A stretch of 64,000 nt of DNA from Paguma larvata. Its lineage: Eukaryota; Chordata; Mammalia; Carnivora; Viverridae. The notes beneath the pieces were generated by a model. It was given only the letters and a program-made list of their open reading frames with translations. It was not told the DNA's origin and searched no databases. The stretch spans positions 43,605,587 to 43,669,586 of the forward strand of contig CM057833.1 in NCBI GenBank assembly GCA_030068075.1. The letters are read 5' to 3'. Both the position numbers and the translations under genes were made by a program. The first letter of the stretch is position 1. Each line of letters opens with the position of its first letter. Shown piece by piece: positions 1 through 11,824 of the stretch.

Positions 1-25
1 TAAAATAAATAAATAAACTTTTAAA
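1..25 (+). mobile_element. 3' tail of a SINEC cut by the window edge
   Basis: The window opens in an AATAAATAAACTTTTAAA tail of the kind that ends the complete carnivore SINEs here (compare 7225-7246). The tRNA-like head would lie upstream of the window. Confidence 0.6.
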
Positions 26-1240
26 GATGGATTATACCCTGAAGAAGAAAAATTACTGTGAAGCTCTAACCAATTAAAATTCCCCAAAATGAAACACAAA
101 GAGAAAAAGAAATGAACAGAGCATCAAGACAGAACAAAGAAAATAACCTTCAAAATGAAGAATAGTGTCTGAAAAATTCAGTCCAATGAAGCAGTGTAAA
201 ATTCATTTCCAGCAGATCTGCACTGTAAGATACGTTAAAAAGAAATTGTTGAAGAAGAAGGAAAATATTATCAGATGGAGATTTAGATCTAAATAAAAGA
301 GTGAGCCCAGAAATGACAAATATATGCCATTTTTTTCTCATTGTTAATCTCTTGTAAACAATTAACTTTATAAGACAAACAAACAAAAGGCATTAAATTG
401 TGGAGTTTAGAACACAGGTAGAATAAAATGTATGACCAGACTAGCCCAAAGTATAGGAAGGGGAAATTGAACTATATTGCTATAAAGTTCTTAAAGGGCA
501 CAAAGAGTGACATAATAATAATTTGAAGGCGAACTGTAGTAAATTAGAGAAGAATTCATCAAGAAGAAATATCAATCCAAAAAAAATGTATGCATGTAAC
601 CACAGAGCTTCAAAATATATGAAGCAAAAACAGACAGAATTGAAAGTAGAACATAAAAATCTACAATTGCAATCGAGAGTTTCAAAACCCTGATCTCAGC
701 AAACTAGAGAACACAAAGATAATCACCAAAGAATAAGAATTAAAACAAAACAAAACAGATAAACAAAAAAGAAGAAAAAAAGAAAGAAAATCACCAAGGA
801 TATGAAAGACTTGAAGAACACTCTCAACCCACTTGACCTCTGTGAAATTTATTAGACACTCCACCCCAACAGCAGAACACAAGTTCTGCAACAAGATTGA
901 TCATATCCTGGGCTGCATATCAAGTCTCAATAAATTTAATCAAACATATGTTATCTGACCACAGGAATTTAAACTAGAGATGAATGTCAAGAAGATATCT
1001 GAAGAATCTCCAAATATTTGGAAATTAAACAGCCCATGAATGAATGAAGAGATCCGAAGTGAAGTTAGAAACTGTTTTGAACTGAATGAAAATGAAAACA
1101 CAACACATCAAAATTTGCAGAATACAGTTAAAGCAGTTCTTAGCAGGAAGTTGATAGCACTAAATGCTTATGTTATAAAATAAGAGTCTCAAAGGGATCT
1201 AAGTTTCTATTTAAGAAATGAGGAAAGAAGAAAAAATGAA
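26..1240 (+). mobile_element. Old L1 (LINE-1) fragment, ORF1 end to ORF2 endonuclease region
   Basis: From about 530 to 1240 the sequence follows the first third of mammalian L1 ORF2 (endonuclease side). Landmarks are the run around AGCTTCAAAATATATGAAG (608), the CACTCCACCCCAACAGCAG segment (857), and CTGAATGAAAATGAAAACAC (1082). The part from 26 to 530 resembles the end of ORF1 plus the segment before ORF2 of old L1M-type elements (for example the match around 180-270). All frames are broken by stops and indels, so it is a dead copy. The L1M assignment is from memory. Confidence 0.8.
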
Positions 1241-1244
1241 TTTA

Positions 1245-1690
1245 CATACAATTAAATGCACTCATTTTAAATGCACAGTTCAGTAAGTTATAACAAAGGT
1301 GTATAATCCATGTATATACCACCATAACCACCCCGAAGTATCCTTGCAGTTAGATGATCACTACTACCCTATCACTAATACCAGCCCAGGGTGACAACTG
1401 ATCTGCCCTCAGCCATTATAGATTATATTTCCCTGTTGTAGAATTTCATATAAGTGGATTAATATGATAACTCTTGCAATCTGACTCCTTTTTCTTAGCA
1501 TGTTTTTGAGATTCAGCCTTACTGTTGCTTATCAGAGATTTGTTCCCTTTTATTGCTGAGTAATTTCCCATTATGTGACTACATCACAATTTGTTCATCT
1601 ATTCACTTGTTGATGGGCATTTAGATTGTTAGCTTGCAGATTTTGATTATGACTAAAACTGCTATGAACATTTGTGAACAAATGAGTCTG
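1245..1690 (-). mobile_element. Old L1 3' end, antisense
   Basis: Read on the minus strand this is the end of L1 ORF2 followed by an old 3' UTR. On the plus strand it shows the antisense signature TTTATTGCTGAGTAATTTCC (1550), then TTGTTCATCTATTCACTTG (1592) and the ACTGCTATGAACATTTGTG segment (1658). It abuts the plus-strand L1 at 26-1240. Because its 3' end faces that element, the pair is two insertions rather than one L1 with a 5' inversion. Confidence 0.8.
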
Positions 1691-2930
1691 GGACTTCATC
1701 AGAAATTGCACATTTGCTTGGCTTTCTGTCCTTCCCTATCCTGGTTCTCCTGTTCCTTTACTGATATCTTCAAAGATACTTTATTAATTAATCATTTGTA
1801 CCAGAATCCTTGGAACAGAATCTACTTCTGAAAGAACCCAACCTAAGATATCACCTGAAGCAAATGCATTTCAATATCATGCTTATCTTCAAGATCCGAC
1901 CCGTCACTCCTCATTGCCTCCAGACTGATAACAAAAGTCAAGTCTCCGGCACAGTCCAAGCAGGGAATTATAGGCTCTGCTCCAGGAAATAGCTTCTTGG
2001 CACCACTCACAGGACTCTCACAGGGACCAGGGAGCATGTATAGGAGTGGACCTTGAGGTGTGGGATCTAAGAAGGCAGAGTATAACACTGAATAGGTGAG
2101 AATTTACCTACTTGAGATTCAACATTCTTGCAAAAACATATGGAGCTAGTCCCAATTCACTAGTTTGAACCTGGCAAAGGACAACAGTAAAGGAGATGGA
2201 GATGCAAGAATTGTTAAAATGTGCCATAAGGAAAATGGTCTGAAAGCAAGGAAGTGAAAATATCAAAATGGATTTATTAGGTAAGAACAGAAATTCTACT
2301 GTGTTCCCAAAGAGGGTCCCAAGGACATTCACTTTACTAAGGCAACGTACACTAGCAAAAAGGCTATTGGCATTTTTGAGAAACTCAGTGGTGACTATCT
2401 ATATAGGCCAGGGTGGACAGGGGAGGTGCTGTGGAATAGTAGAGGCCAGGAACATTAGAGACAAAGAGGACATAATTACCAAAATGGGCAGCAAACCTTG
2501 GAGTGGCCAGTAGGATAGGATGCTTTGGCTTGCCAAGATCTGTGGCAATAGATAATACATCCTGAAATTCTAGGAGTGAAATATGTGAACAACAGGCCAG
2601 GGTGATGTTCGACTTGTATGATTAGAAAAAAGGCTGGAAAGCAAAAATCTGATTTCATTTGCTGCTATGGAAAATTACGGTCCCCAGCCTCATTTCCAGA
2701 TCTAAAACTGTTCACAATACCAGCCCCTATTGACAAAAGGGAAGACCTGCCTCTTCGTTGAAGGCCCTACAGTATCACAACAAGAATATATGACAAATAT
2801 TCTGGTGATTTGTCCATAAACAAGTGCCTGAATTTTCATGGAAACAGAATATTCGGAAAAGGAGAATTCCTAGAATTTTCAATGAATATTGGACAATAGA
2901 TCAGAGGTGACACGCAAGGATACGAGGTAG
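1691..2930. other. No recognised gene or repeat
   Basis: No coding frame with family resemblance was seen. The stretch around 1805-1851 (GGAACAGAATCTACTTCTG, then AACCCAACCTAAGATA) looks like the end of an old interspersed repeat, but I cannot name the family. Confidence 0.4.
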
Positions 2931-3230
2931 CCTAGATTTTCCCGAAAAGCAGAGCTTGAGACAAGGATTGCTTGTAGGTAGTTAATTGATGGAAGAAACA
3001 TCAAAGAATCAGAGTTGGGTCAATGAGAGTAATGACACAGAAAAGGAGGGAAAAAACAATCCAATGATATGTTATCAAGAGGGTCCCTAAGGGGAACATC
3101 TATGGCTTGATCCTGCTAGAGACCCTCTGAAGAATAATTTAGAATGAGCTTCCAAATTGTCCACTGAAGAAGGAAAGAGGATTATTTATCTGCCAATTCT
3201 CCCCTATTTGTCAAGAGTCACCATATTGAT
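2931..3230. repeat. Possible ancient repeat shared with 41106-41560
   Basis: GAGACAAGGATTGCTTGTAG followed by TTAATTGATGGAAGAAAC (about 2957-3000) resembles GAGATAAGGATTTGAGTAC plus TTTATTTGGATTGTACAG at 41131-41170. Both are followed by a purine-rich run. The family is not identified. Confidence 0.3.
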
Positions 3231-4139
3231 GTTAGTCACCTCACACTTCCTTGTTTGTTCTTTACATCAGAATGGCTGGCACAGTTTCTTCTGCAAGTAT
3301 CCAAAAGGCAGGTCTGAGAATCCCATAGGCAGTAAGTGAGAGGTAATCAGAGCTGCTTTCACAGTAGGGACTAGACCTTGTCTCATTAACTCTCTTACGA
3401 AGCCTCAGTGATTAGGCTGGCTACCTCTCTGAAGGTGACGCCATGAAAGATTGGATTTTCATTTCCTCTGCCTGGAGAATAAGGCGAGAGCATTGTCTGG
3501 CTCCATACTGCAGATGGGAGATGTGATGGCAGGCACTAGAGAATCTCAGGTACAAGGGGCGGACTGTATCAGATATCTCTTATCCACCACTTCAAATCCC
3601 CTTGGCCTTGTTTATCTCATTCCAGGAAGCACTGTTCTGTGCAGTCTCAGACTGACTTATTGGCACCGTAATGTGACAGAGCCTCACACTGTCAGACCTG
3701 CACCATGCACCTTTTTTCCCCTGAAGCTTCTCTCTTGATCCTGAGTTGTGAAATGGGCTGGGACTATGCACAGCATCCATGTATGCAAAACCCAGAAGTG
3801 AGGCAAAGTGAACACTTCTTGGGGTGAAACATTAGTACATGGCAGATAAATAGAAGTGCATCAGTGCTCCTTATGTCTCCTTATTGTGGCTAATATGGAA
3901 ATGCCTCACATATAATCCTTAGTCAGTCCTGTGGGATCAGACAACAAAGAACCGCTAGCTGTGACCAACTCAATAGTACATCTTTTGGATGTCTCTCTCT
4001 CTCTGTCTTTGCTCCCCCAAGTGAAAGAGCTGTTACATGGGATTTCAGCCTTTGTGCTTCCTACCAAATCACTCATATATAAGCCACCATCTCAAGCTGC
4101 GAATGTTGGGGAATCTGGGTGTAGCAAGGGGTGACAAAA
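3231..4139. other. No recognised gene or repeat
   Basis: Mixed-composition DNA. The frames of up to 95 codons on both strands overlap each other and resemble nothing I know. A short CT run at 3992-4007 is the only low-complexity tract. Confidence 0.4.
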
Positions 4140-4825
4140 TTATCATTATTTCAAGGTGATGATTATCCAGAAAACCAAGAGACACAACAACCACAACAAA
4201 ACTCTAATAACAGGACTCAATACTTTGGCTCACAATACAAATACACAAAAATGAATCACTCTTCTATCCGTGTGTAATAACTTAAAAAAAATTACATGGG
4301 AAATGTCCTAAACCTAATGAGGACAAAATGACTACATTCTGAGCCATAAAATATATGAATTATTGGGAAGATATGCCATGTTCCAAGGAAGGAAGGACTT
4401 AATGGTATAAAGATGTCAGTCCTTCACAAACTATACATTTAATGAAATTCCAATTAAAATTCTAATTCTTTAACCTAACAACTTAAAAGATACCCAAAAA
4501 AAATAGCTGGGGGAATAAAATCATGAAAATAACCAGGGACATTTTTAAAAAAGAGTAGTAAGAGAGGCCTCACTCTAATTGATATGCAAGTTTGCTGTAA
4601 TGATATAATTTAAAAAATTTGCATTACAGCTACAGATAATCCAGGAAACTGGCCCCAGTTGAGACAGATGTAATATATGTTCAAACTGACATAACATATC
4701 AGTGAGGATATGTTAGGATATTAGTGGATAGGTTTTAATAATAACAGCACAATTGGTCAGTCACTTGGGAAAAAATATATATCTTCCCCTCCTTCATAGA
4801 GAAATAAGTTCCAGATGGAATAACA
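4140..4825 (+). mobile_element. Old L1 fragment, middle to 3' part of ORF2
   Basis: The block around 4370-4460 follows the L1 ORF2 segment with ATTGGGAAGATATGCCATG, then AAAGATGTCAGTCCTTCAC and AATGAAATTCCAATTAAAAT. After it comes the region around GGCCTCACTCTAATTGATAT (4566). It ends near GTTCCAGATGGAATAACAGC (4810). The copy is heavily decayed and has no open frame. Confidence 0.75.
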
Positions 4826-5014
4826 GCATCTTAGTTTGGGGCGTGTGCCTCTATAACTTTATTTTGGCATTTACTTATTTATTTATCTGCTTTACATTAA
4901 GGATTCCTTGTATATAATGTTCTGCAATTTGCTTTCTTCGTCTATTATTAGTTACCTCTGGTGCGTGGGGAAGGGACTGTGTTTGAGGGTGATGACAAAA
5001 GGGAAGTTTATATA

Positions 5015-6285
5015 AGTTAATTGGCTCATTTAACAAACAGTTGAGGGCCTGCCATTTCCAGGCACTATTCCTGGTGCCGAGGATACAGCAGGGGGCATCA
5101 ACTCTAATTCTGCTTTCCTGGAGTGTACATTCTAGAGGGGAGTAGAGAGACCGTAAACAAAATAAGTAAGTAAAATATAGAATAAATGGTGAAAATGCTA
5201 CAGAGGAAAGTAAAGCACAAAAGGGGATAGAGAAGAACTACTTTGCTGAGAAAGTGACATTCGAGAAGAGATGGGACAGAGGTGAGGGAATGTGCCATGT
5301 AGGTATATTCGCAGGCTGCAGAACGGTGAGCGCAAGGCCTGAGGAGGGAGTGGACCGACCTGGAACGTTCGATACCCTGACTTGGGCATGCTGTTCCTTG
5401 GAGAAAGAGTAGCAGGGAATGAGGTCAACAAGATAAGGCATACCTTGCAAGGCCTTAATGGATGTTTGAGGATTGTGGTGATTCCTCTGAATGACGAAGC
5501 AAGCTGTTGAAAGGTTTTAAGCCAAGGATGCACAATTTAACTTAGTTTTCTTAACAGGATTACTCTGTGGTTACTAAGCCAAGAATGGCAAGAAGGGAAA
5601 CTAGACAGAGGCTGTTGAGAACCTGGAGAAGGGAGATGATGGTGGTTGGGACCAGTATGATGGCAGGGAAGGTAGCATAAGGTAATTGGCTTCTGGATAT
5701 ATTTTGAAGGGAGAGCTAGTGGGATTTGTTGAATACTTGAAGGACTGTAAAAACAAGAGAGTTAGGGGATGCCTGGGTGTCTCAGTCAGGTAAGTGTCTG
5801 ACTCTTGATTTCAGCCCAGGTCGTGATCTCACGGTTTGTGAGTTCGAGCCCTGTGTTGGGCTCTGCACTGACAGCATGGACCCTGCTTGGAATTCTCTCT
5901 TTCCCTCTCTCTCTGCCCCTCCCCTGCTTGTTCTGTCTCTCTCTCAAAATAAATAAACATAAAAAATTTTTAATAAAAAAAGAGAGTGAGCAAGACTCTG
6001 AGGACTTTATTATGAACAACTGCAAGGTGGATTTGCCTCTAACTGAAATGGGAAGGATGACAGGAGAGGTAGGTGGTAGAGGAGATGTCAGGGCTTAGTT
6101 TGGGGTCTGTGAAATCTGAGATGCTTGTTACATATCCAGGTAGAGTTGTCAAATAGTCGGTGGATATATGACCCTGGAATCCGGGAAACAGTTCAGCAAT
6201 GGACATATAAATTTGGGAGTCATCAGATCACATTTTAAGCCACAAGACTGAATGAGATAACCAAGGGAATGAGGGCATGTTTCAG
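5015..6285 (-). mobile_element. L2 (LINE-2) antisense, RT region to 3' end, split by a SINEC
   Basis: The left end carries the antisense L2 3' end (GGCACTATTCCTGGTGCCGA, 5062). The following 700 bp match the L2 3' region, for example the stretch around AGTAGCAGGGAATGAGGTCA (5408). The SINEC at 5765-5980 interrupts it. L2 then resumes to about 6285, where AAATTTGGGAGTCATCAGAT (6209) is antisense to the segment coding the YADD region of L2 reverse transcriptase. A 78-codon minus-strand frame at 6149-6385 keeps a few recognisable RT residues but is frameshifted. The copy is dead. Confidence 0.7.
5765..5980 (+). mobile_element. SINEC (tRNA-Lys SINE), nested in L2
   Basis: Head GGGGATGCCTGGGTGTCTC with a cat-type body (GGTTTGTGAGTTCGAGCCC), then a CT-rich stretch and an AAATAAACATAAAAAATT tail. 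Short direct repeats AGAGAGT at 5756-5762 and 5981-5987, within slightly longer A-rich matches, fit a target-site duplication. L2 sequence continues on both sides. Confidence 0.9.
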
Positions 6286-7033
6286 TGATTCTAATCATAT
6301 TTAAGTTTTTATGATAAAATTCTATTTGTGTATTATTTGTATAATTTTTCAAAATTGGTAAAACACTGAAAGAAAATATATGCAAAATTTTATATAATTG
6401 ACTGTAGAGTAAAACATTCCGAGTTTTATACCAAAGAGCCAGTTATGAAGGAAATCACTAACAGACATGACTACATGATAATTTTCTAATGTTCTAGCTA
6501 ACACGCATGGCATTTGTAAAAATAAGAAACCAACAAATTATTGGCAAAATCAGTGCCAATGTGTAGGACATACAAATTAATATTAATATGTAAATATTTT
6601 CTTGCAAATCAGTAAGAATAAGAAAAATGTCCCAATGGGGAAAAGTAAGTATAGATCTGAACACAAAATTCATAAAAGAAAAAAAAAGAACGCATCAATA
6701 AGAATATATGAAAGATATATATAAGAATATAGGAAATGTATAAACTAAAATAACATTTTCACTTAAATGGGCATCCCAAAATGTTTATGCGATACTACCT
6801 ACTTTGTTTGGGTAGGGGTGCTAAAAAGTGTGTGTTCTTCATACATTCACTGTAAATTGATATTAAATTTCCTGAGAATAATGTGGCAGTCTCAAAAAGC
6901 CTTAAACTGCACATACTCTTTGACTAGAATGTCTGCCTCTCACAATTTATCCGAAAGAAATTGTCTTGTTTCTCGGTCATGATTCATTTAAAAGAAGGTG
7001 AACTGAAACATTTTACAAATAGTAAAACAATAT

Positions 7034-7246
7034 GGGGCACGTGGGTAGTTCAGTCAGTTAAAGCGTCCAACTCTTGATTTCAGCTCAGGTCATGGTATCA
7101 CAGGGTTCGTGGGATTGAGCCCTGCATTAGGCTCTGCACTGATAGTATGGTCCTCCTTGGGACTCTTCACTCTCCCTGTCTCTCTGCCCCTCTCTCACTC
7201 GTGCACGCATGCACTCTACCTTTCAAAATAAATAAACTTTAAAAAA
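7034..7246 (+). mobile_element. SINEC nested in old L1
   Basis: Head GGGGCACGTGGGTAGTTCAG, cat-type body, CT stretch and AATAAACTTTAAAAAAT tail. The target-site duplication AAATAGTAAA is visible before the head (7018-7027, continuing AAAC) and after the tail (about 7244-7253). This supports one complete retroposition event. Confidence 0.9.
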
Positions 7247-7295
7247 TAGTAAAGCGGTAGATATTAACTCAAGGCAACTTAAATAACCGATATTG

Positions 7296-7438
7296 GAGGG
7301 CACCCGTCCAGCTCTGTGCAGCATGGAACCTACATGGGATCCTCTCTTTCTGTCTCTCTCTCTCTCTCCCCCTTCCCTGCTCATGCACACACAAGCACTC
7401 TCTCTCTCTCAAATACACTGTAAAAAATAAATAAACAA
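7296..7438 (+). mobile_element. SINEC lacking most of its tRNA-like head
   Basis: A short GGGCACCC start is followed almost at once by CAGCTCTGTGCAGCATGG, then a CT run, ACACAAGCACTCTCTCTC and an AAATAAATAAAC tail. The A/B-box half is deleted. No clear target-site duplication was seen. Old L1 sequence flanks both sides. Confidence 0.8.
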
Positions 7439-7775
7439 CTGGAATTAGATATAACTAAGTAAATTTTGCTACATCCATGTGATATGCTATCATAAACACG
7501 AAAGCCATGTTATAAAACGATTACAAAAATATCTGCATGAGTACACATTTTGTTAACACACAGACCTGGTAACAAAATGAAGGGCAGAGCAGCTTTCCAT
7601 CTTAAAAACCAAACCAAAAAACATGTACCTATAATCTGAATAGAACAATCTGAAAGAAAATGTTTGAAAAATACCCTATTCAGTTTTGTCTGGGTAGTAG
7701 AATCGCAAGTAATTCTATTTTTTCCTTTCTGCTTTATTGTGCTTTCTTAATATTTTACCAAAAAAAATGTTTTCC

Positions 7776-8124
7776 TAACTTTGTGTGGTTGAAAGATGAA
7801 ATCTATCTAAGGAATAAAAGAAGAAGGTCTAACGGTCTTGGTTGCCATCCAATATTATATAATCCTGGAGTACTTCAAACCACCCAGTCACGCGCTGACA
7901 GCTTGTCCAGATGTCTGGGATGAGAGTCCCAGAACATCTTTGTCCCTGCGAATTGGATGGCTGGGCACACAAACTCCCTGCTCTCTATTTCATTTATCTG
8001 CACTTTGACAAGGCAATTTTCCCTGTCATCATCGTTATGCTTTTCTGTTATGAATTGAGGGCACTTCGCTATGTATTTCACATACTTTGTGGCATCCATG
8101 CAAATATCCTCCAAGCTGAGTGTT
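7776..8124. other. No recognised gene or repeat
   Basis: Two mutually antisense frames of 71-79 codons cross here with no family resemblance. The stretch is probably unique intergenic or intronic DNA. Confidence 0.4.
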
Positions 8125-8268
8125 AATATTTCATTTGACTAATGAGGAGAGCGAAGTATGAAGACTTGAGTGTGTTGTTCAGTGTAATTGGCAAGCGGGG
8201 AGCAGAGCCAAATTTCAAAGGCTGGTGTCTCTGCATCCAAAACACTGCACTATCTATCGGCTATAATT
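8125..8268 (-). mobile_element. MIR, antisense
   Basis: Antisense MIR core: CTAATGAGGAGAGCGAAGTA then AGCAGAGCCAAATTTCAAAG (about 8202). This is the reverse of the MIR TCTGCCACTTACTAGC to TGAGGAAACTG region, strongly diverged. Confidence 0.65.
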
Positions 8269-8845
8269 TTTACTCTAAAGAGTGAGTGGCCTGAAAGATG
8301 AATTAAGTGATAAAAGGACATCAATTAAAGGACAATGAGTTTTATTGTGAGTCAGCCCCTTTTTCAATTATATTTCTAACGTGCTTACATCAAGAAAAAA
8401 ATGCTCAGTTTTGTCAGAGCCGATCCACAAAACCTCTTTGACATTTGCTGATTCTCCTTTTTCTAATACTAAGAGGTCAGATCAAATGCTTAGAGCCTAC
8501 TTAGCAGTTAATAATATTGCTTTGCCTTATGGCCTTTAGTTTACCTTCTTTTTAGAGCAAGAGATACTGCTCCTTCCATTTAGAATTGTAATACACATTT
8601 TGTTTTTAAATCCATTTAAATTTTTCATAAGTTGATTTACAGAAAATACTTAATAATTACCAATATAAGTAGGGCATGTGCACGCATATGCGCACGTACA
8701 TGGAATATACGTATGTTAAATGCAAATTCTGGGAGCTTGGTAAACAACTGCCTCTTGTCACCATTTTAGGAGTTTGAAAAAGGGCATAGTTAACTTTTTT
8801 AAAACCCTTATCATGGTTTGGTATTTTCCCGTGTGATTCCACTTA
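8269..8845. other. No recognised gene or repeat
   Basis: AT-rich DNA without a plausible coding frame or a repeat I recognise. Confidence 0.4.
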
Positions 8846-9010
8846 ATTCTCACAGCTCAGTGAGACTCGCATGAATACACCTAGTTTACAAATTTGGAAA
8901 TTGAGGCGCTGCATGGTAATGTAGCCCCAGGGCACCCAGCTAGTAAACGGTAAACTTGAGATTTGAACTCCAAGTCTTGGGGCTCCAAGAACTCAGTTTT
9001 AGACCATGCC
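8846..9010 (-). mobile_element. MIR, antisense
   Basis: AATTTGGAAATTGAGGCGCT (8891), CACCCAGCTAGTAAACGG (8933) and GATTTGAACTCCAAGTC (8961) are the antisense MIR landmarks in the right order. Confidence 0.75.
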
Positions 9011-10454
9011 ATCTAAAGGGAGATAGCTAATTCGTTTGCTTTTCACAATTCTTATACGAGTTTTAAGCAGTAAATCCAAGAGAAGTTCAACGTAGGGGAG
9101 ATTGTTGTGGGCTGGGGTTGACGAGTAGGCTTTGCAAAGTGGATGTGGCTGCTTTGGGCTTCCCAGAACAGGGTGGGCTCTGGGAAGAAATTCAAGAGCA
9201 TTTCGGATGGAGCGATTGAGGTGACTTCCATACCACTGAGGCTGATTTCTGAAACACAGTGCCTTACAGCCCTACTGCTTTGTCTCTGCAAATGCCCAGG
9301 GAGCGGGAACACTGGAAGCTTCCATCAATACTTCACATCTTATTGTGAATTTTCAGCACTTTGCTTAAGCAGGTTGGAATAATGGAAAACATTCCAAGAT
9401 CCAGGAGGCCATCAAAGCACAAACACCAGCAGATAGGCAGCGTGGAAGCAATGAAGTGGACTCTCCAGTTTGTCCGTATTTTGATAACTGCCAACTCTAT
9501 ACCTGTGTGCCTGCATAAAGGGCTTTTGTACCATAGTGGCCCAAATATCAATGAGACTCTCTGCAAAATATCAGGACAGTTGCCTGGCTCATACAAACCT
9601 TCTAATACATTTCTCACTGGGATAATATAAAAAAGGAGTCTAAAGACTTATAGGACGTGACGAAACACATGGTTCAAACTTCTGGCCAAGTTTTCCAGCC
9701 TGTATGCATATAAAATTCTAGTCAGGGAAACAAGGACCATCATGGGCCTCGCCTGGCCAAGGCTCCATGTTTATTATTGGGAAGATCACTTACAGCCTCA
9801 GGGAGGTCAGTGTTGACCTGACATGCTTCTCATCCCTTCTCTTCTTTAGCTGCTCATCAAGACATTTAAACCTGACACATCAGGTCCTTTCATCCTGAAA
9901 ACCAGATGTGCTCAGCTGGAGAGAGGAAAGAGCTCCTCCGTGCTCAACAGAGTCCAAACTTTGGGCAGCGACAAGCAGGCTGAGGGTTTGTCTGTTCTGG
10001 CCCCTCCCTGGCCTCTGCCTCCTTCCCATTCCCATACTGGCCTCAGGATTCCTCCTAGAAAGAGAACTGTGTTTCATCACATCGTCGGGTCTCAGTGCCC
10101 CCTCCCCCAAACCCATCTGTTTTATCTCTGAGGTGTTTATTGGATATGCCCCCTTCTCTATTCCACCATGGCCCCTGACCTCACCCACACTCTCATTACT
10201 GCCCCGGATTAGGAAATAATTTCCCAACTGACCTCGCATCTCTCTCCCTTGAAGACAATTCTCTGCATTCTAATAATGTTTATCAAAACAGTAGCTAGCA
10301 CAAAGACAGTGGCTACCATTGCTTGCGAGTCTGTGGTCAACGTGCTTCACACGAGCCTTTCACCCACATCCTTTCTCCTGCCTTCCCTTTTCCCGTTCCC
10401 ACAGCACATCCTTCTCCATAGCTATCACGAGTCGCTTCCACTTCCTCTGGATGC
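9011..10454. other. No recognised gene or repeat
   Basis: Low-repeat DNA of about 1.4 kb. Frames of 79-119 codons on opposite strands overlap (9333-9630, 9880-10239) and show no domain I know. No exon-like structure with paired splice sites could be supported by eye. Confidence 0.4.
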
Positions 10455-10461
10455 CTTATAC

Positions 10462-10560
10462 AGTCTACCTCTGTGACCCCCAGCAAGTCACTGTCTCCGC
10501 TTGCGACACCATTTCCTCAACTGTAAAATGAAGAGACTCCATAATGTCTACTGTTAAGTC
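10462..10560 (+). mobile_element. MIR fragment
   Basis: CTCTGTGACCCCCAGCAAGT (10469) and CATTTCCTCAACTGTAAAATG (in part, 10510) follow the conserved MIR core. Only the core region is preserved. Confidence 0.6.
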
Positions 10561-10905
10561 CTATGGATTCAAAGTTGCGGGAAGGGTTTTCTCTTTCTCG
10601 TCCTTGTTGGTCTCTGTGTGCTTGCCAGATGGGAGAGGAGAACACTGGGTCAGATATTTCCCCTGCTAACTACTTCAGCCAGCTCCTGGAGTGTCTCCTT
10701 GCCCGATCTGACTTCTCAGACTCCTGCCTTTCACCGTGGAATCGCCGGCTCCACATACACTAGATGAAAGGTTGTGATACACCACTGGGCTCCCATGACT
10801 TTGTATTTGTTCCACTCATGCACCTGAGTTTTGGGTCCCCATGTCCTTCATGCCTTATGCTTTTCTTTCATACATACTCTTAGGCAGACGGGGAGTCACA
10901 TTTGT
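10561..10905. other. No recognised gene or repeat
   Basis: A 66-codon frame starting at 10563 has no resemblance to a known family. Nothing else was seen. Confidence 0.4.
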
Positions 10906-11157
10906 AACATCGCAGTTAAGAGAATGAGCACTGTGCCCTGATAGCTTGGGTTCCATTCAAATCCTGATCCTGCCATTTACTGGCTGTGTGCCCTTGGACA
11001 AGTTACTTAACCTCTCTGATTTCAATTTCCTTATCTGTAAAATGGAAAAAATATCAGCTACTTCAGAGGTTGCTATGGGGATTAAGTTATTTAATATAAG
11101 TGCTTGAAATAGTGCTTAAAACACACCTAAGTGTGATAGAGGTATTTGCTATTACTA
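10906..11157 (+). mobile_element. MIR, near full length
   Basis: The whole MIR order is present: GAGCACTGTGCCCTGATAGC, TGCCATTTACTGGCTGTGTG (10972), AAGTTACTTAACCTCTCTGA, CTTATCTGTAAAATGG (11030), GGGGATTAAGTTATTTAATA, and the 3' part to 11157. This is one of the clearest MIRs in the window. Confidence 0.9.
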
Positions 11158-11211
11158 GGTATTAAGAATTAACTCCAAGAATTATGCTAGAAGCATGAGT
11201 AATCATGATAA

Positions 11212-11420
11212 AAAAATAATGATAGATACTAATTACTGAGGACCTGTAAGATGCTACCAGTTTTTGTATGATGTTTTCTAATTGCGGGCAGTGATGTGTC
11301 TCATTTTGCAGATAGTAAAACTGAGGCACAGACTGTTTGGGTACCTTGTTCAAACACAAGAATATATTTTTTAAGCCAAGACTGAGATCCAGGTCACACT
11401 GAGTCCAAAACTCATGTTGT
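11212..11420 (-). mobile_element. MIR, antisense
   Basis: CATTTTGCAGATAGTAAAACTG (in part, 11303), GAGGCACAGACTG (11324) and TTCAAACACAAGAATA follow the antisense MIR core. It lies 55 bp after an opposite-strand MIR, so the two copies could pair as an imperfect inverted repeat. Confidence 0.75.
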
Positions 11421-11600
11421 TTCTGTCATATCTACTGTGCCATGACTCCTCATCTAATCGCTTTCAGTTCTGTTTTTCTGCTAAGACCTGCATTGAAGCT
11501 GAGGCAACCAGTCCGGCACTCTCCCCAGGTACTACTCTTTGTGGGCTATGCCGGATATGCCATCCCTACCTCACATTCCAAAGCTCTAATGATGTGTCTT

Positions 11601-11807
11601 TTTTTTCCCCCAAGTTTATGTATTTACTTAGAGAGAGAGCGTGAGCATGGAAGGGGCAGAGAGAGAGGGAGAGAGAGAGAATCCCATGCAGACTGCATGC
11701 TGACAGCGCAGAGTCTTATGGGGGCTTGAACCTAAGAATCACGAGATCATGACCTGAGCTGAAATCAAGAGTTGGACACTTAACTGACTGAGCCACCCAG
11801 GCGCCCC
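11601..11807 (-). mobile_element. SINEC, antisense
   Basis: The plus strand shows the tail complement at left, a GA-rich run, ATCATGACCTGAGCTG (11747), and the head complement GAGCCACCCAGGCGCCCC ending at 11807. TSDs are TGATGTGTCTT (11590-11600) and TGATGTCTCTT (11814-11824). Confidence 0.92.
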
Positions 11808-11824
11808 ATCTGCTGATGTCTCTT

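Larger units (their letters stand above)
6500..7775 (+). mobile_element. Old L1 3' half (ORF2 end and 3' UTR) with two SINEC insertions
   Basis: AATAAGAAAAATGTCCCAATG (in part, from 6618) and the run from about 6855 to 6960 (AAACTGCACATACTCTTTGAC) follow the end of L1 ORF2 in L1M-type elements. After the SINECs, ACATCCATGTGATATGCTATC (in part, 7472) continues the same consensus. It fades out near 7775. The SINECs at 7034-7246 and 7296-7438 interrupt it. Confidence 0.7.

Noticed and set aside
1..1690. Sense L1 next to antisense L1 as a possible 5'-inverted (twin-primed) insertion
   Set aside because: The 3' end of the antisense element faces the sense one. Twin priming would join the pieces at their 5' sides, so two separate insertions fit better.
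5198..5533. 111-codon minus-strand frame
   Set aside because: It is the sense strand of an L2 3' region, which contains long pyrimidine-rich stretches with few stops.
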